This document shows, in pieces, positions 24,701-33,668 of a DNA stretch of 64,000 bases (its first letter is position 1; every line of letters starts with the position of its first letter). Under the pieces are notes generated by a model. That model did no database searches. It saw only the letters and a list, made by a program, of their open reading frames with translations, and was not told the DNA's origin. Both the position numbers and the translations under genes were made by a program. This DNA is from Anagrus nilaparvatae (taxonomy: Eukaryota; Arthropoda; Insecta; Hymenoptera; Mymaridae). Location of the stretch: NCBI GenBank assembly GCA_022575985.1, contig JAKSXM010000007.1, positions 21,888,501 through 21,952,500 on the forward strand, read 5' to 3'.

Positions 24701-24783
24701 AATATATATTTACCTGGATGTGCAACTATCTTGCATATTGTTAAAAATAAAAATAAATAAACTGATTTACTTAAAATTTTCAT
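21722..24783 (-). CDS. Small secreted cysteine-tailed protein, 4 exons
   Basis: Four exons on the minus strand: 24783-24714, 24321-24133, 22394-22272 and 21834-21722. All introns are GT..AG and all three are phase 1; the sum is 164 codons plus TGA. Exon 1 encodes a clean signal peptide (MKILSKSVYLFLFLTICKI, cleavage near VAHP). Exons 2 and 3 give a polar, lysine- and asparagine-rich segment with no cysteine. Exon 4 gives an acidic run (KKEVKEEEEEN) and then the tail PSCSCLFFGVLGMCCGP, with spacing C-x-C-x8-C-C. The layout (signal, spacer, acidic stretch, short Cys tail) resembles insect prepropeptides such as venom or immune peptides, but I do not recognise the family. Intron 2 contains the TIR element at 22617-23253 and a minisatellite repeat. 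Each middle exon also runs into a stop shortly after its donor, so shorter isoforms are possible. The model is from sequence alone. Confidence 0.65.
22617..23253. mobile_element. Terminal inverted-repeat element, copy B (in intron)
   Basis: The ends AAAAAGAGACCACTGC and AGTGGTCTCTCATTGTAAG are inverted. The internal blocks TTCTGGTTGGTCTCATTTTT and ACCAACCAGAAGTG match copies A, C and D. It lies in intron 2 of the secreted-protein gene. Confidence 0.6.
23540..23890 (-). repeat. Minisatellite-bearing dispersed repeat, minus-strand copy
   Basis: Reverse complement of the block order at 18000-18398: CATGGAACATATTTATAGGGAGGGGTAC, G-rich segment, GGGACT units, AATCTTAACATCTAG and TTGCGTAACATTTATACAT. 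At 23543-23570 it has the uninterrupted version of the site where the 18399-19898 palindrome is inserted. It lies in intron 2 of the secreted-protein gene. Confidence 0.6.
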
Positions 24784-24970
24784 TTTGAAAAGTATAGGTT
24801 AATAAGTTATATAACTAAAAAAAAAATTAATAATTCATTAATACGTTTCTAAAATATATTTTCTAATAAATTAAAACATAAAAAAAATCCTAATCTATCA
24901 AAATATTTTGAAACTATTAAAAATCTTATCTTATACAAACTCCTAGTTTATTTAGATAGATAACAAAATA

Positions 24971-26412
24971 CTAGATACCGTCAAAGACGGGTAGAGCGAA
25001 GCTGATCATGTTAGAAAAAAGCAAAAAAAGATTTTCAGTAATTTTTTAATTTAGGGATTTTAAAAGCTTTGATTAGATTGAGTTCAATAATAATGTTTAA
25101 ATAAGACGAAAAAAATGTTAAGCATAGTTAAAATTTTTAAGTATTAGCCAAAAAGTACACGAAAAATCCGCCCCTTATTTTGAAACCTTATTATTTGTTT
25201 GCTGAAAAGATTTCAACCAAACTTTTGTTGGCGAAACTTTGTTATTACGTCCTTTTTCTATAATTCACCAACAACAAAAAAGTTACTCTGAACTCTAATA
25301 CCCCTCAATTAACATAATTACCAAAATAATATTATACACAAGTCAGAATGTGGTGTAACGGTTTCCGAATTCGTCAACCAGAGAAAGAAAAAGTCTTCTG
25401 TAGGTTTTGTATGTCACTGAATCCGAATTTGGGGTCCTACTGGGTTAGAAAATAGGAAAATACAGCAGAAACTTTCCATCTTATGAGTTTTTTCAGAATA
25501 TTTTGGAACTAATGATCAAATTAATAGTGCCACATTTTAAGAGTAATTAACTAAATATTGAATTTATTCTTTTATTCTGTATCAATAAAGGAATATTAGA
25601 GCTAACTATTGGTGTTGAAAAATATCTCCAGGGTAAGATAAAATCGGAAAAATACAATGTGAGTTTTTTTCTTTATTTTTCTTTTAATCTTGCATTTGAA
25701 AAAGTTTTATCCTATTTTAACTTTTATTTAATTTACTGACTCCTATACGGGGGCAAAAATGGATAAAACTACCCCTGAATTTAACAAAATGAAAAAAACT
25801 TATAACTGGTTTGTGTTTTCACACAACCAACGATCATAAATCATGTTCACTTATAACGTTTTAACGTAAATTCCCTAATTATTATAAGTCCTAAGATCGA
25901 AATTACAATAAATCCCAAAATATAAATTATCCTAAGTCCATAAACCTAAAGTATTCTAAGTTCTTGTGCTTACTCCCACTTTAAATTATTCTAAGTCCCT
26001 TAATCGGAAATATTCTAAGTCCATTTCATACCCCTCTCCCCTAAAAACGTCGTTAATATTTCAACCCCTCCCCCCCTAAATATTGCATACATAGGGTGAT
26101 CGTGCCTAAAAATATAAGAATCTTGTGTTATTTTGCATTTTTATGATATTTCACTGATGCAAAGTTTATGCAAAAGCTATGAAATTTATCGCGTGGATAA
26201 CATTTAGAAGGTTTTTCACCTGTATGAAGCAAAAGTACAAGAATAAACATGCCTTTAGAAATAGCAGATTGGGCCCAAAAACAATAGATGTCATTAACTC
26301 GATAAAATAAACTCAGTTTTAAAAAATGAAAGCATTCCGTTTGATCGTTTTGGCTATATCGTGTCCGAAAGGTGTCGATTTTTGCATCCATTAAGGTAGA
26401 GCTTCGCTCTAT
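24971..26412 (-). mobile_element. Helentron-like non-autonomous element, copy 1 (internally deleted)
   Basis: In its own orientation the element starts TAGAGCGAAGCTCTACC and ends AGCTTCGCTCTACCCGTC-TTT-GACGGTATCTAG: a subterminal inverted repeat, then a small GC hairpin, then CTAG. An inverted repeat at the left terminus that is subterminal on the right and followed by a hairpin is the pattern of Helentron-associated elements. It matches copy 2 (49022-53228) at both ends but lacks about 2.75 kb of its interior, with the junction near 26086. It includes a minisatellite segment (TTCTAAGTCC units, about 25890-26040). No Rep/helicase is visible. Confidence 0.55.
26128..26391 (-). CDS. 87-codon ORF at the 5' end of Helentron-like copy 1
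   Basis: The ORF starts 20 bases inside the element and begins MDAKIDTFRTRYSQNDQTEC. The other copy (49043-49306) encodes the same ORF with three amino-acid differences (I/T, A/G, K/N) and no frame break. Similarity this high may simply reflect recent copying. No domain is recognised, and a short HTGEKPSKC stretch resembles a zinc-finger linker only superficially. Confidence 0.3.
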   Translation of the reverse strand: MDAKIDTFRTRYSQNDQTECFHFLKLSLFYRVNDIYCFWAQSAISKGMFILVLLLHTGEKPSKCYPRDKFHSFCINFASVKYHKNAK

Positions 26413-26810
26413 TATTAAAATTAGAATATAAATTAAATTAAATTAATAAAATATAGGGTGATTGCACCAAATAGTGACCAAAGTTTTCCCAATTAATGAT
26501 CACTCGTCTTTTATAAGAATAACATGGTATTGAGCATTAATTGGGGGGGGGGTCATTAATTGGTGCAGTCACCCAACATATAATATAAATTAAACAGAAT
26601 ATTAAATTTTATTTTATTTTTTGTTTTATGCGTGATAAAGCAAATAAAGTTTCATTTGTTTAAACTTATGAGTTACGAAATTTTTAAGAAATATATATCT
26701 TCTTTTTTTTAGTACGTTTCTTAATCATTATACAATAAATAAATTTTTTTTTTGAGGTCCCACCATGCCGCGTCACTTGCATTTAATGAATGAAAATCAT
26801 TTTTTGTCAT

Positions 26811-26933
26811 TTTCTTTACGTTTTAAATTGGAATCGTTTGAACAAGAAAAAAAAAATTCCGGTTGCCGCAACCAGAATTCTAGTAGCTGCAACTGGGATT
26901 TCTGGTAACAGAAACTAGATTTTTTTCAGAGTA
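26811..26933. mobile_element. Hairpin-rich MITE arm (CCGGTTG type)
   Basis: It contains TTTACGTTTTAAATTGGAATCG followed by an A-tract and three short hairpins: CCGGTTGCCGCAACCAG, TAGTAGCTGCAACTGG and CTGGTAACAGAAACTAG. It then ends TTTTTTCAGAGTA. It matches the right arm of the family seen whole at 55988-56346. Confidence 0.55.
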
Positions 26934-27518
26934 GAATTTTGGAAATGGTTATTATGAACCAGAAGGTCTCATGCAAGGAGAATGAATAAAACTTGCCGAT
27001 ATTGAAAAATTACACCTAAAACGGAGTATTTTGTGCTAATTTAAAGGTGTTATTTAGACTAATTTCGTACAAACTAAATCATTTTTTTCCATTTCAGAGA
27101 CTCAAAAAAATTTGCGTAGAATTGGTTAACTGCTTTAGTATTATAAATATTTATAAAAAAAGCTTAAGGATTTTCTTTCTCCAAAAGGTAATGATTGGAG
27201 TTTGTCGATATTAAAATATAGGCAATATTGCCTGCGGATATATATGGAAGTTTTAAAAAAGTTTATTTTACAAAAATCTATTGTACTACTATTTCTTGAA
27301 ATTTACAACAACAGCTACAAAACATAACCGAAACATTATTAGAATATTGAAGATCCCAAGTACTCAGATAGTGGCCTCTGATTCAAAATTTTAGAATCGC
27401 TTCGGGTTTTTTTTCTTTTTACAATTGTTTTGTAGAATTGTTATTTTAAACTGGATTAAAATTATCTACATTTTTTGCTTGTTTAATAAAACATTTAAAA
27501 ATTTTTTAATTCACTCAC

Positions 27519-27576
27519 CCTTTTCAACACAGCTATTAACACAATCTCTGACTGTAGAGCCTTCACTCACGTATTT
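27519..27576 (-). CDS. Isolated candidate exon with a C-x3-C motif
   Basis: A 58-nt segment flanked by a strong acceptor (T-tract then CAG) and a consensus donor (GTGAGT). Only one frame is open, reading KYVSEGSTVRDCVNSCVEK, with a phase-0 entry and phase-1 exit. The pattern resembles the third-loop region of three-finger (Ly6-type) secreted proteins, but that is a weak resemblance. I could not place partner exons with confidence. One possible terminal exon follows the acceptor TTTTGTAG near 27318. It could be part of a gene fragmented by transposons. Confidence 0.35.
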
Positions 27577-28944
27577 CTGAAAAAAAAAATAAAATTCAAT
27601 TTTAAGTCTTGAAAATATTATTTTTACAAAGAGCTTTATTACTACTTATAAATAAATGTATTAATTAAAAATAAAAATATTTCATAATAATTGAATTTTT
27701 TTTTTATTTTATAGTTTTTTTTACAAATATTATATGAGAGGTTCCGTGCCAATTGGGCCCAAATCGGAATACGTAACTAAAATTTACAAAATACCTAAAA
27801 TAAAATAAAATTTTTTAGAAACTTTTTAACTCAGTTAAAATAAACCCACCCAAGGAGTATTAAAAAAAACACTACCCTATTATTGGCACTAGGGTTCCTC
27901 AAGAAATAACAAAGCTATTTTATCTGATAAAGTATAGACTAATTCCATGTGAAATGTACATTGTCTTGCAGGTGGAGATTGCTGTAACTTTTCATAGGTG
28001 ATTATATATGTATATGTCGCAATAGGCTATTATCCGTATTTTAGAAAAATAAAGTCTTTAAATTCACATTTTGCCTATGATACTAAAATTTTTAGTATTA
28101 TAGCCTATTATACGTATTTTAGCCTATAATACTGACGAAGCGCCGTATTTTAAAATTAAATTTTCTCTAGTTTACTATAGTAAAAATTCACACGCTCGCC
28201 AAATATAAAGTAAATATGTTATTTATTAATTTCGTGTTTATTTATTTTCAAAATATTTTATTTTACACAAATTGTTATTTATTTTGCAAATGTGTAAGTA
28301 TACTTTCCCGAAATCACTTTTAACATTTTTATTTATATGTTATTATTATTAGTTGACAGCTTTAATATTTTAAATAAAATTTATGGGAAATAAATAAGTT
28401 GGATGTCAAACTTTCGTGCGTATGAAGCTTGGTACTTGTATTAAGTAAATCTTTGAGCCCAACTATTGATTTTTGAATCATTCATTAAAGCTACTTAATT
28501 TTTAAAAAAATGAATTTTTGGCAACTATTTTTTGTTTCTTTGTCTAAAAATTTTCTTATGTTTGTTATAAAAAGCTTATTTTACGGCCAAAATATTTTCT
28601 TTTGTAAATAAACATAGGAAATTTCCATAGAATTCGGTTCAAGAATTCAAACATTTATTTGAAATACTAATGCACGAGAAAATCATTTTTTTTTTAGCTT
28701 AATTAAATATCTCGAAATGTGCAGATACTTTTCTTAATTTTCCTTTTAATTGTCCGTAAATTTTAATCTTATAATCTATTTAAAATATGCTCATTTTTAT
28801 GATAATAAATAATTAGAATTTTGCAAGAAATACTAAACACGTAAGGAAAATAAAATATTTTTATAAAAATAATTTTCTGTGAAAGAAGTATTTGCTGTTT
28901 TAGCAAAATTTACTTTTTTGATCCAATAAATAGGATTATGAATC

Positions 28945-28977
<33 letters not shown>

Positions 28978-30063
28978 CAAAAGGGTAAGTATGTCAAAAT
29001 TGACTAGGTGTATGTGTAGTATTAGAAAATCTGTAGTACATAAAATGAATCAATATAGAGTAAGTTATATTTATTCAAACGTCTTTCTCACGTACAAGTA
29101 ATATTTGGAACATATGGTACATAAAGATCATAATTCTTCATTCTACCGTACATAGAATCACGTGCTACAAAAACGTTATGATTGGTAAGTTATCAGAATA
29201 TGAAAATGGAAATATAGTATATATAGTATACACGAGTACGACAGTGTAAATTTAAAATATTCTTTGTAATAGCGTTCAATGTCAATAAAATCAAAATAAT
29301 ATTTATTATCTTTTGATAAATTTTTATAATATTTTGTATTTTTTAAATGTGTAAAATATACAATAATGTGTATGTATTTACTATTTATGTAATTGCTAAA
29401 CTTTTTTTTATTTATTTTAGAGTATTACTTTTCGATATGTGGTTTATTCGTGTCACGCTTTTATGATTTATTAATATTATCGTTTAAAAAATGGCACAAT
29501 AAAATTTTACTGATATATACAATAATTTTACGAAAAAGTATACCTGTCTATATTATAAAATAATAATCACTATTGCTGCTATTAACCCATTAACCCCCAA
29601 GCAGGTAAATGTTTTACCCCAAATAGGTAAAATTTCATCCTTTTTCTAAACCTACCGATATTATTGATAAACCACCCTTCTATAAACCCGAGTAAAAGTC
29701 AATAATTTTATTATATTTTATTTTTCTATTTTATAGTTCATAATTTTACATCAAAATAATATATTTCATGAACTTTTTATTATTATTTTATAACATTAAA
29801 AAAAAAAATACTTTAACAAGACAAAAACTTGGGGTCCAGATTCAGTATACTTGTATATCATTTTCTTTTTGTGTTACTTAAAAAACTCATGATATACGTT
29901 AAATAAGTTGGCCCAGAACTTGAGTTTTGACTCATCAATTTTTACATAACTTATGACTAATTTCAAAAAAAATTTTATGTTTCTCAAAAAATTAATGATG
30001 TAGCCAGAATTTTAGTCATATGCAATGACTATAATAATTACATTAAAATATTTTTTACCTCTT
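27577..30063. other. No gene seen; AT-rich spacer with a (TA)n tract
   Basis: The only clear feature is a TA microsatellite at about 28949-28976. A weak inverted repeat around TACTAAAATTTTTAGTA lies near 28080-28100. No supported exon. Confidence 0.4.
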
Positions 30064-30152
30064 GGACCCGGCGCACAGTGAGTCAGAAAAAAAAAAGTGG
30101 AAAAAAATTATATGATTAAACGAACTTACCTGTAAGTGAAGTTCTATCATAA

Positions 30153-30278
30153 TTGTATAGAGCGCCTCTTCCGAGATGATCACTTGTAGTACTCCCGCTC
30201 CACGCCAGAGCTAGTCACGATTTTAAAGATAGAAAAATTGGGACCTATCGCGTGGGCGTAGGCTTTCGTTATATCATT
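30153..30278. repeat. DIRS left inverted terminal repeat
   Basis: Inverted match to 35284-35398. The shared core includes CTCCACGCCAGAGCTAGTCA and GCGTGGGCGTAGGCTTTCG. The outermost 44 bp of this end (30109-30152) are unique to the left side and are copied in the ICR. Confidence 0.9.
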
Positions 30279-30349
30279 AGTTCAAAGTGTTATTGTCGTC
30301 ATTATTTTCAGGGGAGTCTGATAAATTAAGACTCTGGGTTATGGGTGGG

Positions 30350-30463
30350 AAGTGATCATCTCGGAAGAGGCGCTCTATACAATTATGATAGAACTTCACT
30401 TACAGGTAAGTTCGTTTAATCATATAATTGTATTTCGCGCCTCTTCCTCGAGATCACTTGTAG
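30350..30463. repeat. DIRS internal complementary region (ICR)
   Basis: Positions 30350-30426 are the reverse complement of the left end (ending CGTTTAATCATATA). Positions 30427-30463 are the reverse complement of the right end (starting ATTGTATTTCGCGCC). The two halves meet without extra bases, so the ICR records the circle junction and lets the terminal sequences be restored during replication. Confidence 0.9.
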
Positions 30464-30618
30464 ATGTTTAAAGTTGAATGACGACAACCAGGAAATATCT
30501 TTTTTTGCTTTAGTTATAAAAAGTAAAATATATAGGATTGGAGAAATTTTACCTGATGAAAAAAGAAATAAAAAGGAATTATTCAGCAAAAATTCTTTTA
30601 TTTATGTATTACACAAAC

Positions 30619-30655
<37 letters not shown>

Positions 30656-30657
30656 TT

Positions 30658-31641
30658 TTAACCTAAAATTGCGTTTGCAAAAGATGACTGGTCTAAGGTC
30701 AGTTGTAAATTATAAAACCTAGCAAAGGTTTGGGATCTTTCTGACCATCCTGCAGCATTCCTTATACAGTCAATATTTACCCCAGCTCTATTAGCTGCAG
30801 ATGTAGATGCATGCCTTGTGCTGTGAGCCTTGAATTTCTTAATATCGATGCCACTTTCTTCAAGTGTCTTCTTCACCCACCGGGCTAAAGTCTGAGTTCC
30901 GACTGGTTTGTGTGGCTTCTTCAATGCAATAAAGAGTTTATCATTAGAAGTTCTAAGCGAAGAAGTTACTTCTAAATATCTTTGTAAATTTGTAGCCGCA
31001 CAGATATTCTTATCTTTATTATAGAAAGGTAGTCTAAGAATAGGTTGGCGACTATTCTTCCTCGAAGTCTTTACTCTATCAGGAATTTTTATTTCTATCA
31101 TGTCTTCAGTTACAGATATATTCTTAATACGAATCAATGACAAGGTCTGCATCCTTTGACCCGTTACCAACAACATTAAGGTGAGTAATCTCTGCGAGAG
31201 AGATTCCAAAGAGATTTCTGATGTATTTACGGATGAAAAATACTGTAAGACAATGTGCGGATCCCAAGTTTCATTATATTTAGGATTATCAGGCTTTATA
31301 TTGTATACCCCTTTTAGAAATCGTTTTATGTTTTCATCGTGTGCTATATGAGAGCCAATGATTAAAGCAATTGCTGACTTTAAGCCACACAAGGTACCAT
31401 GAGCTACACCTCTTAAAAATTCCTGATTTAAAAACTCGATAATTTCTGTAGGTGGTTCTGAAAAAGGATCTTTATTGTAAGTAACACAGAAATTCCACCA
31501 ACGTTTCAAATAAGTATTATATTGACGTATAGAACCATCTGATAAGGACTTCAGTAAAATGTTAGCTACTTCGAGTGAAACGCCCTTTTTTATAAACGCC
31601 TGCCGCATAAAACTGCTGCCACCAGGGTAAGATTGGACCAT
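30658..31641 (-). CDS. DIRS tyrosine recombinase (YR)
   Basis: A 327-residue phage-integrase-type recombinase that would join the circular cDNA to the chromosome. The N-terminal core-binding part carries SIRQYNTYLKRWWNFC (37-52). Catalytic residues are visible in order: R163 (TGQRMQTL), H273-x-x-R276 (HSTRHAS), W299 (AAGWS) and the nucleophile Y310 (TFARFYN). The start ATG is 52 nt inside the end of the RT ORF, in the -1 frame relative to it; such overlap is usual for DIRS. A poly(T) run on the plus strand (about 30623-30653) lies just past the stop. The ORF is intact. Confidence 0.92.
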   Translation of the reverse strand: MVQSYPGGSSFMRQAFIKKGVSLEVANILLKSLSDGSIRQYNTYLKRWWNFCVTYNKDPFSEPPTEIIEFLNQEFLRGVAHGTLCGLKSAIALIIGSHIAHDENIKRFLKGVYNIKPDNPKYNETWDPHIVLQYFSSVNTSEISLESLSQRLLTLMLLVTGQRMQTLSLIRIKNISVTEDMIEIKIPDRVKTSRKNSRQPILRLPFYNKDKNICAATNLQRYLEVTSSLRTSNDKLFIALKKPHKPVGTQTLARWVKKTLEESGIDIKKFKAHSTRHASTSAANRAGVNIDCIRNAAGWSERSQTFARFYNLQLTLDQSSFANAILG

Positions 31642-33668
31642 AGTGGATGAGGCTTCCTAGAGGGTGATAATAACATTGATCGATCAGGTTTAAATTTTAA
31701 TAACTCTGATTGAGAGAGATCCTTAAAAAGTGGGAACCAAGGCTGGGTTGGCCAGTCTGGTACAACCACAATACCCCTTGCTTCATCATCTTTAACCTTT
31801 TGTAATACTTTTAAAATAATTGCAAAAGGGGGAAAGGCATAAAATTCCAAATTTGACCATGATATTGTAAAAGCATCAGTAGCAATACTATCAGGGTCTG
31901 GCAGCCACGATACAAAATGTTGGCATTTAGTATTTATTCTTGACGCAAAAAGGTCTACTGTCGGGGAGCCGAAGCACCTTTCGATCTTAGAGAATATGTA
32001 TTGAGAAAGCTCGTATTCAGTTTCTGGCTCTTTTTTACGCGACTCGAAATCGGCTAAAAAGTTCTCTTTTGAGCTAATGTAAGAGGCAAAGACAAAGATA
32101 TTTTTCGATTCGCAATATTTCCACAACTCACGAGCTATTTCATTTAAGATCTCGTACCGTATGCCCCCCATCCGATTTATATAAGAAATAGCAGTTGTAT
32201 TGTCTATGCGTAGTAAAATATTGCAATTTTTTAGATTATCAGAAAAACATTTTAAGCCAATCAAGGCTGTTTTCAATTCTAATGCATTTATATGAAGAGT
32301 TCTTTCATACTTGTTCCAGAAACCATGGGATCTTTGCGACCCGCAAGAAGCACCCCACCCTGTTTTAGATGCATCAGTGAATATTTCTAAATCATATTTT
32401 CGTGGTCTAATGGAATTTTTCGCTTTTTTAATGTTCTCTTTCCACCATAATAAGTCAGGCATCAAACTAACCGAAATATTCATTACGGCGTCATAAGAAT
32501 CATTCTTATCCTTCAGGGCTAAGAATTTTGCTCTTTCAAGCGATTTTGTATGAACATAACCGTATTTAAGGCAGGGACAACACGACACAAGAGTACCTAT
32601 AAGTTGGGAAAAGCTTCTAATCTTACAGCTTGTTTTTCTTATAAAACTGTCTAACAGATTTTTGACTTTCACCACTTTATCTTCAGGCAAACTTACTGAC
32701 ATTTCAACTGAATCAAATATTAGACCTAAGAATTTTACTTTCTGTTTTGGCTCTAACTGGCTTTTATTTAAATTGATTATGAACCCTAGGTCATGCAACA
32801 GGTTACGAGTTGCTTGTATATTTTTATAACAGTCTTCTACAGATTTCCCGAGTATTGCCCAATCATCCAAATAAACAACAGAAAGATGACCTAATTTTCT
32901 TAGAAAGGATATAACAGGTTTCATAATCTTTGTGAATACGTAAGGGGCAGAAGTAAGACCAAAAGGTAAGACATTAAAATAATAAACCTTGTTATTAAAT
33001 TCAAAACATAGGTATTTCTTATCTGATTCCCTTATGGGTACCATATAATAAGCATCCTTTAAATCTAATGTAGCTAAAAAACAACCTGGGGAGATTAACT
33101 TTATTAATGTCCTGTAATCCTCCAATTTAAAATGTTCGGTACAAATGAAATTATTCAGACTTTTCAGATTTAAAATGAATCTATGGGATCCATCCGGTTT
33201 AGGGACCAGAAATATTTTTGATAAAAAGGGCTTAGATTTTTTATTAAACGCAGAAATGGCATCTTTAGATAATAGCTCATTAATGATTTTTTGCATATTT
33301 ACATATTCATCTTTTTGCCAGTTACATTCTTTAGGAGGAGAATTTTGATAGACTTTGCTAATTAGTGGAATTTTATAGCCTTTAACCCAAGATAAGATAG
33401 TGGGATCAGAGGTAATTTTTTGCCAATTATGAATAAAATGTTGTAGGCGACCGCCGTAAACACTTACGTCATTTAACGTCTGCGTCGACTCCTGGTTCGA
33501 TCTGAACTCCTGGATCGGTTCGCATTCTTCGGATAATTGGTTTTCCTGGCGTTCCTCTGATTCCGATGGTAGTTCTTGCCGTAGCTTGAGGCCTTGTACC
33601 CGCCTGACGTCGATGTCCTCTGATGATCCTGCTTTTGACGCGGCGGGGTTGTCAAGTTTTTTGAAGCC
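31590..33668 (-). CDS. DIRS reverse transcriptase, RNase H and methyltransferase-like region
   Basis: The frame is open from 33668. The first ATG is at 33296 (568 residues), but conserved family sequence (VYGGRLQHF, ITSDPTILSWVKGYKIPL) lies upstream of it, so translation probably enters from gag. From the ATG: RT motifs VPKPDGSHRFILNLKSLN (31-48), DLKDAYYMVP (78-87), LPFGLTSAP (110-118) and YLDD (142-145). RNase H acids follow in FTDASKTGWG, NALELKTAL, LRIDNTTA and FLADF. The last part (VDLFASR...FYAFPPF...VVPDWPTQPWF) is the region called methyltransferase-like in other DIRS elements. It copies element RNA into DNA. The ORF is intact. Confidence 0.92.
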   Translation of the reverse strand, partial: GFKKLDNPAASKAGSSEDIDVRRVQGLKLRQELPSESEERQENQLSEECEPIQEFRSNQESTQTLNDVSVYGGRLQHFIHNWQKITSDPTILSWVKGYKIPLISKVYQNSPPKECNWQKDEYVNMQKIINELLSKDAISAFNKKSKPFLSKIFLVPKPDGSHRFILNLKSLNNFICTEHFKLEDYRTLIKLISPGCFLATLDLKDAYYMVPIRESDKKYLCFEFNNKVYYFNVLPFGLTSAPYVFTKIMKPVISFLRKLGHLSVVYLDDWAILGKSVEDCYKNIQATRNLLHDLGFIINLNKSQLEPKQKVKFLGLIFDSVEMSVSLPEDKVVKVKNLLDSFIRKTSCKIRSFSQLIGTLVSCCPCLKYGYVHTKSLERAKFLALKDKNDSYDAVMNISVSLMPDLLWWKENIKKAKNSIRPRKYDLEIFTDASKTGWGASCGSQRSHGFWNKYERTLHINALELKTALIGLKCFSDNLKNCNILLRIDNTTAISYINRMGGIRYEILNEIARELWKYCESKNIFVFASYISSKENFLADFESRKKEPETEYELSQYIFSKIERCFGSPTVDLFASRINTKCQHFVSWLPDPDSIATDAFTISWSNLEFYAFPPFAIILKVLQKVKDDEARGIVVVPDWPTQPWFPLFKDLSQSELLKFKPDRSMLLSPSRKPHPLWSNLTLVAAVLCGRRL

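Noticed and set aside
26041..26100. Possible second GTGAGTG/telomere-like or rRNA spacer signal in the C-rich stretches (CCCCTCCCC)
   Set aside because: These C-rich stretches belong to the minisatellite-bearing repeat and recur at its other copies; no telomere or rRNA sequence is present.
28949..28976. TA run considered as a CRISPR-like or satellite array
   Set aside because: A simple dinucleotide microsatellite; there are no spacers or longer units, and CRISPR is not expected in an insect genome.
30474..30722. 82-codon plus-strand ORF with a run of phenylalanines
   Set aside because: It spans the poly(T) tract and the antisense of the recombinase C-terminus inside the DIRS element.
33460..33470. 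GACGTAAGTG just after the gag stop considered as a donor for a spliced RT mRNA
   Set aside because: The sequence after it (VYGGRLQHF..) is conserved RT-proximal coding text that such splicing would remove, and no suitable acceptor was evident. A frameshift explains the layout better.
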